Assembly: GCF_036320965.1 (NCBI RefSeq)
Contig: NC_092269.1
Location: forward strand, 25,996,010-26,060,009
From: Panulirus ornatus
Taxonomy: Eukaryota > Arthropoda > Malacostraca > Decapoda > Palinuridae
Direction: 5' to 3'
DNA length: 64,000 nucleotides
In this document: in pieces, positions 41,199-57,506 of the stretch
Position numbering within the stretch: position 1 is the stretch's first letter
Layout: every line of letters begins with the position of its first letter
Notes under the pieces: generated by a model
What the model was told of the DNA's origin: nothing
Seen by the model: only the letters and a program-made list of their open reading frames with translations
The model's database searches: none
Position numbers and translations under genes: made by a program

Positions 41199-42430
41199 TC
41201 TGTGGAAGGTATTAAGAATATATGGTGTGGGAGGCAAGTTGTTAGAAGCAGTGAAAAGTTTTTATCGAGGATGTAAGGCATGTGTACGTGTAGGAAGAGA
41301 GAAAAGTGATTGATTCTCAGTGAATGTAGGTTTGCGGCAGGGGTGTGTGATGTCTCCATGGTTGTTTAATTTGTTTATGGATTTGGTTGTTAGGGAGGTG
41401 AATGCAAGAGTTTTGGAAAGAGGGGCAAGTATGAAGTCTATTGGGGATGAGAGAGCTTGGGAAGTGAGTCAGTTGTTGTTCGCTGATGATACAGCGCTGG
41501 TGACTGATTCATGTGAGAAACTGCAGAAGCTGGTGACTGAGTTTGGTAAAGTGTGTGAAAGAAGAAAGTTAAAAGTAAATGTGAATAAGAGCAAGGTTAT
41601 TAGGTACAGTAGGGTTGAGGGTCAAGTCAATTGGGAGGTGTGTTTGAATGGAGAAAAACTGGAGGAAGTGAAGTGTTTTAGATATCTGGGAGTGGATCTG
41701 GCAGCGGATGGAAACATGGAAGCGGAAGTGGATCATAGGGTGGGGGAGGGGGCGAAAATTCTGGGAGCCTTGTAGAATGTGTGGAAGTCGAGAACATTAT
41801 CTGGGAAAGCAAAAATGGGTATGTTTGAAGGAACAGTGGTTCCAACAATGTTGTATGGTTGCGAGGCGTGGACTATGGATAGAGTTGTGCGCAGGAGGAT
41901 GGATGTGCTGGAAATGAGATGTTTGAGAACAATGTGTGGCGTGAGGTGGTTTGATCGAGTAAGTAACGTAAGGGTAAGAGAGATGTGTGGAAATAAAAAG
42001 AGCGTGGTTGAGAGAGCAGAAGAGGGTGTATTGAAATGGTTTGGTCACATGGAGAGAATGAGTGGGGAAAGATTGACCAAGAGGATATATGTGTCGTAGG
42101 TGGAGGGAACGAGGAGAAGAGGGAGACCAAATTGGAGGTGGAAAGATGGAGTGAAAAAGATTTTGTGTGATCGGGGCCTGAACATGCAGGAGGGTGAAAG
42201 GAGGGCAAAGAATAGAGTGAATTGGAGCGATTTGGTATACCGGGGTTGACGTGCTGTCAATGGATTGAATCAAGGCATGTGAAGCGTCTGGGGTAAACCA
42301 TGGAAAGCTGTGTAGGTATGTATATTTGCGTGTGTGGACGTATGTATATACATGTGTATGGGGGTGGGTTGGGCCATTTCTTTCGTCTGTTTCCTTGCGC
42401 TACCTCGCAAACGCGGGAGGCAGCGACAAA
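41197..42430 (+). mobile_element. LINE-A 3' part, short 3' UTR, broken
   Basis: Starts at [15 protein letters not shown]. It has motifs B-D ([35 protein letters not shown]), then stops: TGA in KSD-stop-FSVN (about 41311), TAG after LGAL (41773) and TAG in YVS-stop (about 42098). Short 3' UTR with intact tail hairpin followed by an A/G-rich tail. Confidence 0.85.
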
Positions 42431-42465
42431 GAAAAAGAAAAAAAGATATATATATATACATACAT

Positions 42466-42692
42466 ATCCCTGGGAATAGGGGAGAAAGAATACTTCCCAC
42501 GTATTCCCTGCGTGTCGTAGAAGGCGACTAAAAGGGAAGGGAGCGGCAGGCTGGAAATCCTCCACTATCGTTTTTTCTTTATTTAATTTTCCAAAAGAAG
42601 GAACAGAGAAGGGGGCCATGTGAGGGTAATCCCTCAAAGGCCCAGTCCTCTGTTCTTAACGCTACCTCGCTTTCGTGGGAAATGGCGAATAG

Positions 42693-42695
<3 letters not shown>
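42466..42695 (+). mobile_element. SINE-A copy
   Basis: Complete unit: CCCTGGGAATAGGGGAGAAA head, GTCGTAGAAGGCGACTAAAAGG, TTTAATTTTCCAAAAGAAGG, GGCCCAGTCCTCTGTTCTTA and a tail with the loop altered (CTCGCTTTCGTGGGAAATGG). Flanked by short (TA)n on both sides. Confidence 0.88.

Positions 42696-42696
<1 letters not shown>

Positions 42697-42754
<58 letters not shown>
42697..42754. repeat. (TA)n
   Basis: About 58 bp of TA linking a SINE-A tail to a truncated LINE-A. Confidence 0.95.
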
Positions 42755-42758
<4 letters not shown>

Positions 42759-43985
42759 AATGTACGAAGAATATGTGGTGTGGGACGGAAGTTGTTTCAA
42801 GCAGTGAAAAGTTTTCATCGACGATGTAAGGCATGTGTACGTGTAGGAAGAGAGGAAAGTGATTGGTTCTCAGTGAATGTAGGCTTGTGGCAGGGATGTG
42901 TGATGTCTCCATGGTTGTTTAATTTGTTTATGGATGGGGTTGTTAGGGAGGTGAATGCAAGAGTTTTGGAAAGAGGTGCAAGTATGAAGTCTGTTGGGAT
43001 GAGAGAGCTTGGGAAATGAGTCAGTTGTTGTTCGCTGATGATACAGCGCGGCGGCTGATTGATGTGAGAAACTGCAGAAGCTGGTGACTGAATTTGATAA
43101 AGTGTGTGAAAGAAGAAAGTTAAGAGTAAATGTGTATAAGAGCAAGGTTATTAGGAACAGTAGGGTTGACGGTCAAGTCAATTGGGAGGTAAGTTTGAAC
43201 GGAGAAAAACTGGAGGAATAAAGTGTTTTAGATATCTAGGAGTGGATCTGGCAACGGATGGAACCATGGAAGCGGAGGTGAATCATAGGGTGGGAGAGGG
43301 GGCGAAAATCCTGAGGGCCTTGAAGAATGTGTGGAAGTCGAGAACATTATCTCCGAAAGCAAAAATGGCTATGATTGACGGAATAGTCGTTCTAACAATG
43401 TTGTATGGTTGCGAGGCGTGGGCTATGGGTAGAGTTGTGCACAGGAGGATGGATATGCTGGAAATGAGATGTTTGAGGACAATATGTGGTGTGTGGTGGT
43501 TTGATCGATCAAGTAATGTAAGGGTAAGAGAGATGTGTGGAAATAAAAAGAGCGTGGTTGAGAGAGAAGAAGAGTGTGTTTTGAAATGGTTTGGGCACAT
43601 GGAGAGAATGAGTGAGGAAAGATTGACCAAAAGGATATATATGTCGGAGGTGGAGGGACAAGGAGAAGTGGGAGACGAAATTGGAGGTGGAAAGATGGAG
43701 TGAAAAAGATTTTGAGTGATCGGGGCCTGAACATGCAGAAGGGTGAAAGGCGGGCAAGGAATAGAGTGAATTGGATCGATGTGGTATACCGGGGTCGACG
43801 TGCTGTCAATGGATTGAATCAGGGCATGTGAAGCGTCTGGGGTAAACCATGGAAAGCTGTGTAGGTATGTATATTTGCGTGTGTGGACGTATGTATATAC
43901 ATGTGTATGGGGGGGGGGGGCATTTCTTTCGTCTGTTTCCTTGCGCTACCTCGCAAACGCGGGACACAGCGACAAAGTATAATAA
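42755..43985 (+). mobile_element. LINE-A 3' part, short 3' UTR, older
   Basis: Starts near motif A/B ([19 protein letters not shown]), includes [18 protein letters not shown]-, LRVNV and a C-terminal part open from 43182 to 43703. Frameshifts near 42998 and 43050 and after TAG-like changes. The short 3' UTR has a GGGACACAGCG variant in the tail hairpin. Confidence 0.82.
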
Positions 43986-43990
43986 AAAAA

Positions 43991-46712
<2,722 letters not shown>

Positions 46713-46715
<3 letters not shown>

Positions 46716-47578
46716 GTAGGTTTTCTATATATGCTGAACTCAAACTTGTTTCCATCCCTATGGATCATGCAGTCTAAAAATGGTAATATACCAATATCTT
46801 AATTTTCTACAGTAAATTTGATGGAAGATACTAAATTAAGTAAAGGGAGAAATGTTTGTAAATTTTCATTTGTTGGCCAAACACAAAGAACATCCTCTAC
46901 ATACCTAAACCAAATTGCATTAGAAGGTAAGATGTCCTTCAGTGAATTTGTTTCAAAGAATTCCATATAGACATTACAGGTGAAAAGGGTTACCCATTTC
47001 TATACGAAATATCTGAGCATAATATTTCCCGTTAAATTGATATCCACAGTCTTTTATGAACCATTTTATCAATTCAATAAAAGCAGACTTTGAAACAGGT
47101 AAATGAATATCATCCAATACATCAAATGAATACTCTATAGGTCATCAACTGGAACTTTTGTGAACAGAGGTGAAACATCAAAGCTATCCAGTTTGTAATC
47201 AAGATTTTTAACAAAATCTACTTTGTTCATGGTATTAGAATTTATCTTACCCACTGATGGGTTCAATAAAAGAAATAACTTACCCTTTTGACAGTTTGTA
47301 CGTGATGGAGCCCACTGAACTCACTGTAGGTCTTGCTGGAAATTTTGGTTTATGTGTTTTGATAAGTCCATACATATATGGCAATAAAGGGGACAAAGAT
47401 GACAAACTTTTGATTAGAGAACCATTACCTTTCAACAACACCAACTTCAGTTCTTTATTGAATTGAGAATTAAATGCTTTTAGGGGTTCTTGCTGAGTTT
47501 AAAGTATGCTGTGTCATCACTTAAAAGATCATTCATTTTAGATGAATAATTACTTTTGTCCATAATCACAACTGTGTT
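46713..47578 (-). mobile_element. PLE-B RT part, reversed, decayed
   Basis: Minus-strand Penelope-like RT region: MYGLIKTHKPKFPARPTVSS-like sequence near 47375-47310, the segment for KLSPL/SFDV-type domain, a YVED (from YxDD) box near 46895 and LLDCMIHRDGNKF near 46760. It stops at the YRKPTN region, against the poly(A) of a LINE-A. Many stops. It is head to head with the next copy. Confidence 0.75.
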
Positions 47579-49285
47579 AGCCTATAAGCAGTTAATTCTC
47601 ATTTCAATAAGGAAGTAAAGTTGTTGAAAAGTATTGGTTCTCTAATCAAAAGTTTGTCATCGTTGTCCCCTTTATTGCCATGTATGTATGGACTTACCAA
47701 AACACATAAACCAAATTTTCCAGCTAGACCTATAGTGACTTCAGTGGGCTCTATCACACATAAATTGTCAAAATGGTTAGTTTCTTTATTAAGCCCATTT
47801 TGGGGAAGATATCAAATTCTAATATCATGAACTATGTAGATTTAGATAACAAGCTTAGTGATATCGGTGTTAATTCTGATTTCAAACATGTTAGCTTTGA
47901 TGTTTCATCCCTGTTCGCAAAAGTTCCAGTTGATATCCTCTTAGAATATTCATTTGATGTATTGGATGATATTTGTTTACCTGTCTCAAAGTCCTTTTTC
48001 ATTGAATTGATAAAATTGTGTATAAAAGACTGTGTATTTCAATCTAATGGAGAATATTATGCTCTAAAGATTTGGTATGGCAATGGGTAACCCTCTTTCA
48101 CCTGTAATAAGTAATCTTTAAATGGAATTCTTTGAAACAAAGTTACTAGAGGATATTTTACCTTCTAGATACAAACTAGTTTAGGTATGTAGATGATGTT
48201 CTTTGTGTTTGGGTAACAAATGTAAATTTACAAACCTTTCTCCCTTTACTTAACAATTTAGTACCTTCCATCAAATTTACCGTAAGAAATGAAAATCATA
48301 GTATGTTACCCTTTTTAGATTGCATGATCCATAGGGATCGAAACTAGTTTAAGTTTAGCATTTACAGAAAACCTACCAATGTATGTTCATATATCCATTA
48401 TTATTCAGCTAAACATGACAGAGTTGAATTATCATCATTCCAGTCTATGTTCCTTAGGGCATTACGTATTTGCAGTCCAGAGTTTATTGATGATGAGTGT
48501 GAGAAGATATATTCTATTGGATCCAAGTTAAAGTATCCTAGCTCTTCCATTGCTAAATCCCTTAATTTGGCAAAGAAATCATTTTATACAATAGAACAGA
48601 AGAACCTTTTAGTTCTCCTGTATGATGATAATTTTACTTTACTTCCCATGTTGCTTAAATCCTCTAATGTTAATGTAGCCTTCAGCAGTAACAAAACTAT
48701 AAAGAATATCTTAATCAGGAACTAACCAGAAAGTTCTGCAGGATACATCTATAGAGTGCTATGTAGAAATTGTGATAAGTTTTATGTTGGGCAGTCTGGT
48801 AAGGATCTGTCTGTTAGACTTAAGCAACATAGAAATAGTATAAGAACAGGACAAGGATCAGATGCCTTAGCTAATCACGTTGAAAATTATGATAAGCATA
48901 TAGACTGGAGTAATCCCATCTGAGTTATTAACTCTAGCTCTTGTACCATGAGATATATCATTGAATCTTCTATCATGATACACAAAGAATTGATATTAGT
49001 GAAGGTCTATACAAATTGGATGGCTTTATTGTTCATGATATTTGTAAACAGTTCCCCTTCTTGTCCAAATAATAAGTTTATGATACGCTTGTTGCCAGTT
49101 TTGGATCCACCCGACCTCCATTCGGATAGTCACCTGTTTACCAAATGGCGTCTTAGCTACGTCTCTTCGTTGTATATCAAGTGACTGTTATCTTTCTTTC
49201 TTGTGTCTCCCCTGATGATGTGATTATTACACGAAAGTGTACTTGGGAACTTATCGTGTTTCGTTTTCCCCTGACTCATAGTGCC
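47579..49285 (+). mobile_element. PLE-B, RT to GIY-YIG and 3' flank
   Basis: Plus-strand Penelope-like element lacking its 5' end. It holds most of the RT, the connector, GIY-YIG and a 3' flank with CTGATGATG near 49212, then ends near GTTTTCCCCTGACTCATAG. Flanked on the right by a tRNA-like SINE. Confidence 0.82.
47621..49184 (+). pseudogene. PLE-B RT + GIY-YIG ORF, broken
   Basis: Fragments in several frames read, in order: SLSPLLPCMYGLTKTHKPNF and PARPIVTSVGS (typical Penelope RT), FKHVSFDVSSLFAKVPVD (motif A region), MGNPLSP region, RYVDDVLCVW (YxDD box near 48190), LLNNLVPSIKFTVRNENHS, LDCMIHRDRN, FLRALRICSPEFIDDE, NLLVLLYDDNFTLLPMLLKS, IYRVLCRNCDKFYVGQSGKD (GIY-YIG) and IDWSNPI. At least eight stops or frameshifts. 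The domain order RT then GIY-YIG identifies an endonuclease-bearing Penelope-like element. Confidence 0.82.
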
Positions 49286-49292
49286 CATCATT

Positions 49293-49409
49293 TCAACTAG
49301 CCCCTACCAGACCAGTAGCCCCGAACATGGATTCCAACCTATGCAGGTTTGATCGCAGACGGCCCGTGCATACGTGATGGTCAGTAAGGCTAGCTGCTGC
49401 TCCACGGAG

Positions 49410-49474
<65 letters not shown>
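49293..49474 (-). mobile_element. tRNA-like SINE head beside (TG)n
   Basis: On the minus strand (CA)n (49413-49474) is followed by CGTGGAGCAGCAGCTAGCCT and TTACTGACCAT, then GGTTGGAATCC some 55 bp later. These resemble the A and B boxes of a tRNA-derived promoter, as in the related element at 28.1 kb. No intact tRNA fold was found. Confidence 0.45.
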
Positions 49475-49475
<1 letters not shown>

Positions 49476-50234
49476 TTTATTCTGTTTAATTCCTGTTTTA
49501 TACGCAGCTATAACGTACATCACAATATAAACCATTAACGATCATTCTGAGACTTGTAACTGATCACGTCAAGTTGATCGCAAGGAATGTTGATAAGCGA
49601 TCAAGTTAGTCACACCTTAAGATTATGTTAAGAATGACCGAGGAAATGGTCTGCTGTCGACCTGGGGAGATTTCTAGTGTTATACATTTACTTACAACCG
49701 ATGCTCCTGGTGAGGAGAGGAAAGGTACGTAAGTTCAAACATTTCCTAATTCTTTGTACAAAGCAGCAGAAGCCTCGACTCCTATACTCTTACCAAGTTA
49801 TCCCTTGTTGTCAGTTATGCATGATCTCAACGGTATGTTAAATGATGCCAAGTTTGCCATGATGAATGAAGCATTCTGATAAGACTGAGATAATCCAGTG
49901 TATCAAAAGACTTCCTTAAGATAAGTGAGCAATGATACAATAACAAATTCATTATGCAAAGCCAACCATAAACGCGATCAAGGAAGCGGTGGATGGCATC
50001 AACACGGGTAAGCCATTCCGTCAGCATTAATCTTCCCTTTGAGCAAGGATGTTATTGGTTTCCTTTACGCCATCATATGAACCTTTATGCTCAAAGTTTC
50101 CAATTACTTTCATAGATAAAGGATCATCAATAGGGTAATGATAAGAGAGTTGATAATCATCAATGTAATTAACAATTTGAAAAAAAGACAATGATATCCA
50201 TATGACTAAAACAGATAAGGCTAACACTGGGGAG
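49475..50234. other. Low-copy spacer with unrecognised frames
   Basis: About 760 bp. On the minus strand two frames (50245-50027 and 50027-49827) stay open for about 70 codons each; the first starts with a hydrophobic run (PVLALSVLVIWISLSFF) that could be a signal or membrane segment. I do not recognise a family and there is no splice or repeat context to support a gene. Confidence 0.35.
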
Positions 50235-51500
50235 ATTATCGACAAAGTTGATTTTTTATAAAAATAAATGATCTATGTGGCAATAAAACATACTTTAAAC
50301 TCACTATAAATCCCCTAGAAGCAATTATTTCTCACTTTAATGAAGAACAGAAGTTGTTGTTGAAAGGTAATGATTCTCTCATCAAAAGATTTTGGCCATT
50401 GTCCCCTTCATTGCCATATATGTATGGACTTATCAGAACACATAAACCAAACTTTCCAGAAGACCCATAGTGAGTTCAGTGGGCTCTATCACATATAAAT
50501 GATCAAAATGATTATTTTCTTAATTAAGCCCGTTAGTGGGTATGATATCAAATTCTGATATCATGAACAATGTAGATTTCAAACTGGTAATTTTTGATGC
50601 TTCATCCTTGTTCACAAAAGTTCCAGTTGACGACCTTTTAGAATATTTGGTTAATGTCTAGGATAATCTCGATTTTCTGTTACAAATTCTGTTTATTGAA
50701 TTGATAAGATTGTGTATAAAAAAAAGACTATATTTCAGTTTAATGAAGAATGTTATGCTCAGAAATTTGGTATGGCAATGGGTAACCTTCTTTCACCTGT
50801 ACTAAGTAATCTTTAAATAGAATTCTTTGAAACAAAATTGCTGAGATATCTTACCTTTAAGGCAATTTGGTTTGGGTATGTAGATGATGTTCTTCGTCAT
50901 AGGCCAACAAGTGAAAATTTACAAACCTTTCGCCCTTTACTTAACAATTTAGTATCTTCCATCAAATCTATTGTGAAAATGGAAAATAAATGTAAGTTAC
51001 CATAGGGATAGAAACATGTTTAAATTTACCATATGAAGAGAACCCAACAATGTTTGTTCATATGTTCATAATTACTCAGCTCAACATAACAGTTAATTTA
51101 TCATCATTACAGTCGATGTTCCTTAGGGCATTACGGATATGAAGTACGGAATTTATTGATGATAAGCTTGAGAAGATATATTCTGTTGGATCCAAGTTAA
51201 AGTATCCAAGATCCCTGAAGTTGGCAATGAAATAATTTTTAAGGGTTTAAACCCAAAACTTTCCTTGATATCAAGAATCTTTTAGTTCTCCCCCTTAGTG
51301 ATAATTATGCATTACTTCCCAGATTGTTTGAAGCCTTTAATGTAAATGTAGCCCTCGCAATAACAATACTTTATGCATTATCGTAATCAGAAACGTATCA
51401 GATAATTCTGTGGACTATGTTTACACAATACCTTGTAAAAATTGCAATATTCCTTATGTAGGGCAAACCAGTAAGGATCTTTATGTCAGATTTAAACAGC
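50235..51500 (+). mobile_element. PLE-B, second plus-strand copy, decayed
   Basis: Older Penelope-like copy: GND-SLIKRF, PLSPSLPYMYGLIRTHKPNF-like sequence near 50400-50450, FKLVIFDASSLFTKVPVDD, FGYVDDVLRHR (YxDD box near 50880), NLVSSIKSI, and [20 protein letters not shown] (GIY-YIG) near 51430-51480. It ends abruptly inside the nuclease domain at FKQH, where (TA)n begins. Many stops. Confidence 0.8.
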
Positions 51501-52655
<1,155 letters not shown>

Positions 52656-52657
52656 AG

Positions 52658-52947
<290 letters not shown>

Positions 52948-53117
52948 GGGGATAGGAGATTAAGAATACTTCCCACGCATTCCTCACGTGTCGTAGAAGG
53001 CGACTAAAGGAGACGGGAGCGGGGGGCCAGAAACCCTCCCCTCCTTGTATTTTATCTTTCTAAAAGGGGAAACAGAAGAAGGAGTCACCCGAGGAGTGCT
53101 CATCCTCTTCGAAGGCT

Positions 53118-53895
53118 CAGACTGGGGTGTCTAAATGTGTGTGGATGTAACCAAGATGAGAAGAAAGGAGAGATAGGTAGTATGTTTGAGGAAAGGAACC
53201 TGGATGTTTTGGCTCTGAGTGAAACGAAGCTAAAGGGTAAAGGGGAAGAGTGGTTTGGGATTGTCTTGGGAGTAAAGTCAGGGGTTAGTGAGAGGACAAG
53301 AGCAAGGGAAGGAGTAGCACTACTCCTGAATCAGGAGTTGTGGGAGTATGTGATAGAATGTAAGAAAGTAAATTCTCGATTGATATGGGTAAAACTGAAA
53401 GTTGATGGAGAGAGATGGGTGATTATTGGTGCATATGCACCTGGGCATGACAAGAAAGATCATGAGAGGAAAGTGTTTTGGGAGCAGCTGAATGAGTGTG
53501 TTAGTGGTTTTGATGCACGAGACCGGGTTATAGTGATGGGTGATTTGAATGCAAAGGTGAGTAATGTGGCAGTTGCGGGAATAATTGGTATACATGGGGT
53601 GTTCAGTGTTGTAAATGGAAATGGTGAAGAGCTTGTAGATTTATGTGCTGAAAAAGGACTTGTGATTGGGAATACCTGGTTTAAAAAGCGAGATATACAT
53701 AAGTATACGTCTGTAAGTAGGAGAGATGGCCAGAGAGCGTTATTGGATTACGTGTCAATTGATAGATGCACGAAAGAGAGACTTTTGGATGTTAATGTGC
53801 TGAGAGGTGCAACTGGAGGGATGTCTGATCATTATCTTGTGGAAGCAAAGGTGATTTTGGGGGTTTTCAGAAAAGAAGAGAGAATGTTGGGGTGA
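53118..53895 (+). pseudogene. LINE-A endonuclease domain, nearly intact
   Basis: Open for about 255 codons. Motifs in order: LRLGCLNVCGC (Asn of the LNV motif), DVLALSETKL (catalytic Glu), WVIIGAYAPGHD, VIVMGDLNAKVSN (GDxN), LLDYVSIDR and GMSDHYLVEAKV (SDH). This is the apurinic-type nuclease that nicks target DNA in RTE-like elements. No ATG is evident just upstream: the frame stays open back into the 5' UTR (KRGNRRRSHPRSAHPLRR), so the native start is unresolved. A 2-nt loss after KV ends the frame at MLG. Confidence 0.85.
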
Positions 53896-54660
53896 AGAGA
53901 GTGGTGAGAGTAAGTGAGCTTGGGAAGGAGACTTGTATGAGGAAGTACCAGGAGAGACTGTACCAGGAGAGAGAGTGCAGAAAGGAAAAAGGTGAGAACA
54001 AAGGAGGTAAGGGGAGTGGGGGAGGAATGGGATGTATTTAGGGAAGCAGTGATGGCTTGCGCAAAATATGCTCGTGGCATGAGAAGCGTGGGAGGTGGGT
54101 TGATTAGAAAAGGTAGTGAGTGGTGGGATGAAGAAGTAAGATTATTAGTGAAAGAAAAGAGAGAGGCATTTGAACGATTTTTGCAGGAAAAAAATGCAAA
54201 TGATTGGGAGACGTATAAAAGAAAGAGGCAGGAGGTCAAGAGAAAGGTGCAAGAGGTGATAAAGAGGGCAAATGAGAGTTGGGGTGAGTGAGTATCATTA
54301 AATTTCAGGGAGAATAAAAAGATGTTTTGGAAGGAGGTGAATAAAGTGCGTAAGACAAGGAAGCAAATGGGAACTTCAGTGAAGGGGGCAAATGGGGAGG
54401 TGATAACAAGTAGTGGTGATGTGAGAAGGAGATGGAGTGAGTATTTTGAAGGTTTGTTGAATGTGTTTGATGATAGAGTGGCAGATGTGGGGTGTCTTGG
54501 TCGAGGTGATGTGCAAAGTGAGAGGGTTAGGGAAAATGATTTGGTAAATAGAGAAGAGGTAGTAAAAGCTTTACGGAAGATTAAAGCCGGCAAAGCAGCA
54601 GGTTTGGATGGCATTGCAGTGGAATTCATTAAAAAAGGAGGTGACTGTATTGTTGACTAG
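53896..54660 (+). pseudogene. LINE-A linker region, broken
   Basis: Linker between nuclease and RT: RTKEVRGVGEEWDVFREAVM, SEWWDEEVRLLVKEKREAFE, basic YKRKRQEVKRKVQEV, then after a [61 protein letters not shown] and TAG. A small local duplication (CCAGGAGAGA-CTGTACCAGGAGAGA) near 53950 adds to the damage. Confidence 0.8.
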
Positions 54661-56100
54661 TTGGTAAGGTTATTTAATGTATGTATGACTCATGGTGAGG
54701 TGCCTGAGGATTGGCGGAATGCTTGCATAGTGCCACTGTACAAAGGCAAAGGGGATAAGAGTGAGTGCTCAAATTACAGAGTTATAAGTTTGTTGAGTAT
54801 GCCTGGTAAATTATATGGGAGGGTATTGATTGAGAGGGTGAAGGCATGTACAGAGCGTCAGATTGGGGAAGAGCAGTGTGGTTTCAGAAGTGGTAGAGGA
54901 TGTGTGGATCAGGTGTTTGCTTTGAAGAATGTATGCGAGAAATACTTAGAAAAACAAATGGATTTGTATGTAGCATTTATGGATCTGGAGAAGGCATATG
55001 ATAGAGTTGATAGAGATGCTCTGTGGAAGGTATTAAGAATATATGGTGTGGGAGGCAAGTTGTTAGAAGCAGTGAAAAGTTTTTATAGAGGATGTAAGGC
55101 ATGTGTTCGTGTAGGAAGAGAGGAAAGTGATTGGTTCTCAGTGAATGTAGGTTTGCGGCAGGGGTGTGTGATGTCTCCATGGTTGTTTAATTTGTTTATG
55201 GATGGGGTTGTTAGGGAGGTGAACGCAAGAGTTTTGGAAAGAGGGGCAAGTATGCAGTCTGTTGTGGATGAGAGAGCTTGGGAAGTGAATCAGTTGTTGT
55301 TCGCTGATGATACAGCACTGGTGGCTGATTCATGTAAGAAACTGCAGAAGCTGGTGACTGAGTTTGGTAAAGTGTGTGAAAGAAGAAAGTTAAGAGTATA
55401 TGTGAATAAGAGCAAGGTTATTAGGTACTGTAGGGTTGAGGGTCAAGTAAATTGGGAGGTAAGTTTGTTTGGAGAAAACCTGGACGAAGCGAAGTGTTTT
55501 AGATATCTGGGAGTGGATCTGGCAGCGGATGGAACCATGGAAGCGGAAGTGAATCATAGGGTGGGGGAGGGGGCAAAAATTCTGGGAGCCTTGAAGAATG
55601 TGTTGAAGTCGAGAACATTATCTCGGAAAGCAAAAATATGTATGTTTGAAGGAATACTGGTTCCAATGATGTTGTATGGTTGCGAGGCGTGGACTATGGA
55701 TAGAGTTGTGCGCAGGAGGGTGGATGTGCTGGAAATGAGGTGTTTGAGGACAATATGTGGTGTGAGGTGGTTTGATAGAGTAAGTAATGTAAGGGTGAGA
55801 GAGATGTGTGGAAATAAAAAGAGTGTGGTTGAGAGAACAGAAGAGGGTGTTTTGAAATGGTTTGGTCACATGGAGAGAATGAGTGAGGAAAGATTGACCA
55901 AGAGGATATATGTGTCAGAGGTGGAGGGAACGAGAAGTGGGAGACCAAATTGGAGGTGGAAAGATGGAGTGAAAAAGCTTTTGAGTGATCGGGGCCTGAA
56001 CATGCAGGAGGGTGAAAGACGTTTAAGGAATAGAGTGAATTGGAACGATGTGGTATACCGGGGTCGACGTGCTGTCAATGGATTGAACCAGGGCATGTGA
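54661..56100 (+). CDS. LINE-A RT, open from after a TAG
   Basis: 479 codons from [18 protein letters not shown] to a stop 13 codons beyond the usual end ([17 protein letters not shown]), because the normal TGA is CGA in this long-UTR type. Motif [15 protein letters not shown], motif [16 protein letters not shown], motif [30 protein letters not shown] and the C-terminal domain are present. The TAG just before it separates it from the rest of the ORF. The frame starts at TTG, with no native initiation. Confidence 0.82.
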   Translation: MVRLFNVCMTHGEVPEDWRNACIVPLYKGKGDKSECSNYRVISLLSMPGKLYGRVLIERVKACTERQIGEEQCGFRSGRGCVDQVFALKNVCEKYLEKQMDLYVAFMDLEKAYDRVDRDALWKVLRIYGVGGKLLEAVKSFYRGCKACVRVGREESDWFSVNVGLRQGCVMSPWLFNLFMDGVVREVNARVLERGASMQSVVDERAWEVNQLLFADDTALVADSCKKLQKLVTEFGKVCERRKLRVYVNKSKVIRYCRVEGQVNWEVSLFGENLDEAKCFRYLGVDLAADGTMEAEVNHRVGEGAKILGALKNVLKSRTLSRKAKICMFEGILVPMMLYGCEAWTMDRVVRRRVDVLEMRCLRTICGVRWFDRVSNVRVREMCGNKKSVVERTEEGVLKWFGHMERMSEERLTKRIYVSEVEGTRSGRPNWRWKDGVKKLLSDRGLNMQEGERRLRNRVNWNDVVYRGRRAVNGLNQGM

Positions 56101-56505
56101 AGCGTCTGGGGTAAACCATGCAAAGTGTGTGGGGCCTGGATGTGGAAAGGGAGCTGTGGTTTCGGTGGATTATTACATGACAACTAGAGACTGAGTGTGA
56201 ACGAATGGGGCCTTTGGTGTTTTTCCTAGCGCTACCTCGCACGCATGAGGGGGGAGGGGGTTGTTATTCCATGTGTGGTGAGGTGGCGATGGGAACAAAT
56301 AAAGGCAGACAGTATGAATTATGTACATGTGTATATATGTATATGTCTTGTGTGTGTATATATATGTGTACATTGAGATGTATAGGTATGTATATTGTGC
56401 ATGGGTGGACATGTATGTATATACATGTGTGTGTGGGCGGGTTGGGCCATTCTTTCGTCTGTTTCTTTGCGCTACCTCGCTAACGGGGGAGACAGCGACA
56501 AAGCA

Positions 56506-56521
56506 AAATAAATAAATAAAA

Positions 56522-56561
<40 letters not shown>

Positions 56562-56566
56562 TTTTT
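56506..56566. repeat. (AAAT)n, (TA)n and T run
   Basis: Tail of the near-full-length LINE-A merging through about 24 bp of TA into about 22 T, the A tail of an oppositely oriented LINE-A. Confidence 0.92.
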
Positions 56567-57084
<518 letters not shown>

Positions 57085-57226
57085 TACTTTGTCACTGTTT
57101 TCCGAGTCAGCGAGGTAGCGCGAGAACACAGACGAAAAAATGACCCAACCCACCCACATATACATGTATGTACATACACGTGCACATACGCACATATACA
57201 TACCTATACATTTCAACGTATACATA

Positions 57227-57506
57227 AATATACATACAAAATAGATATTTTGTTTAGGAAAATCTACGTGTATCTTGATATCTAAATCAAATTTAATTTC
57301 AATATTATATAGTAGAGTGTAACCTTTTAAAAATGTATATATATGGGAGCGGGGGACTGGAAATCCTCCCATCTGGCTTTTAACTTTCCAAAAGAAGGAA
57401 CAGAGACGGGGGCCAAGTGACGATATTCGCTCAAATGCTCAGTCTTCTGTTCTTAACGATACCTCGCTAACGCGGAAAATGGCGAATAGTATGAAAAAAA
57501 AAAAAA
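57227..57506 (+). mobile_element. SINE-A insertion, 5' end replaced, with target duplication
   Basis: The right 160 bp are SINE-A from GGGAGCGGGGGACTGGAAAT through TCAGTCTTCTGTTCTTAACG and GGCGAATAGTATG to an A run. The left 115 bp (about 57227-57344) are AT-rich sequence not seen elsewhere in the window. The block is bracketed by TTCAACGTATACATA (57212-57226) and TTCAATGTATACATA (57507-57521), a 15-bp target-site duplication with one mismatch. Confidence 0.78.

Noticed and set aside
49827..50245. Minus-strand frames with a hydrophobic start as a membrane-protein gene
   Set aside because: About 70 codons each, no recognised family, frame broken between them and AT-rich context; chance is likely.
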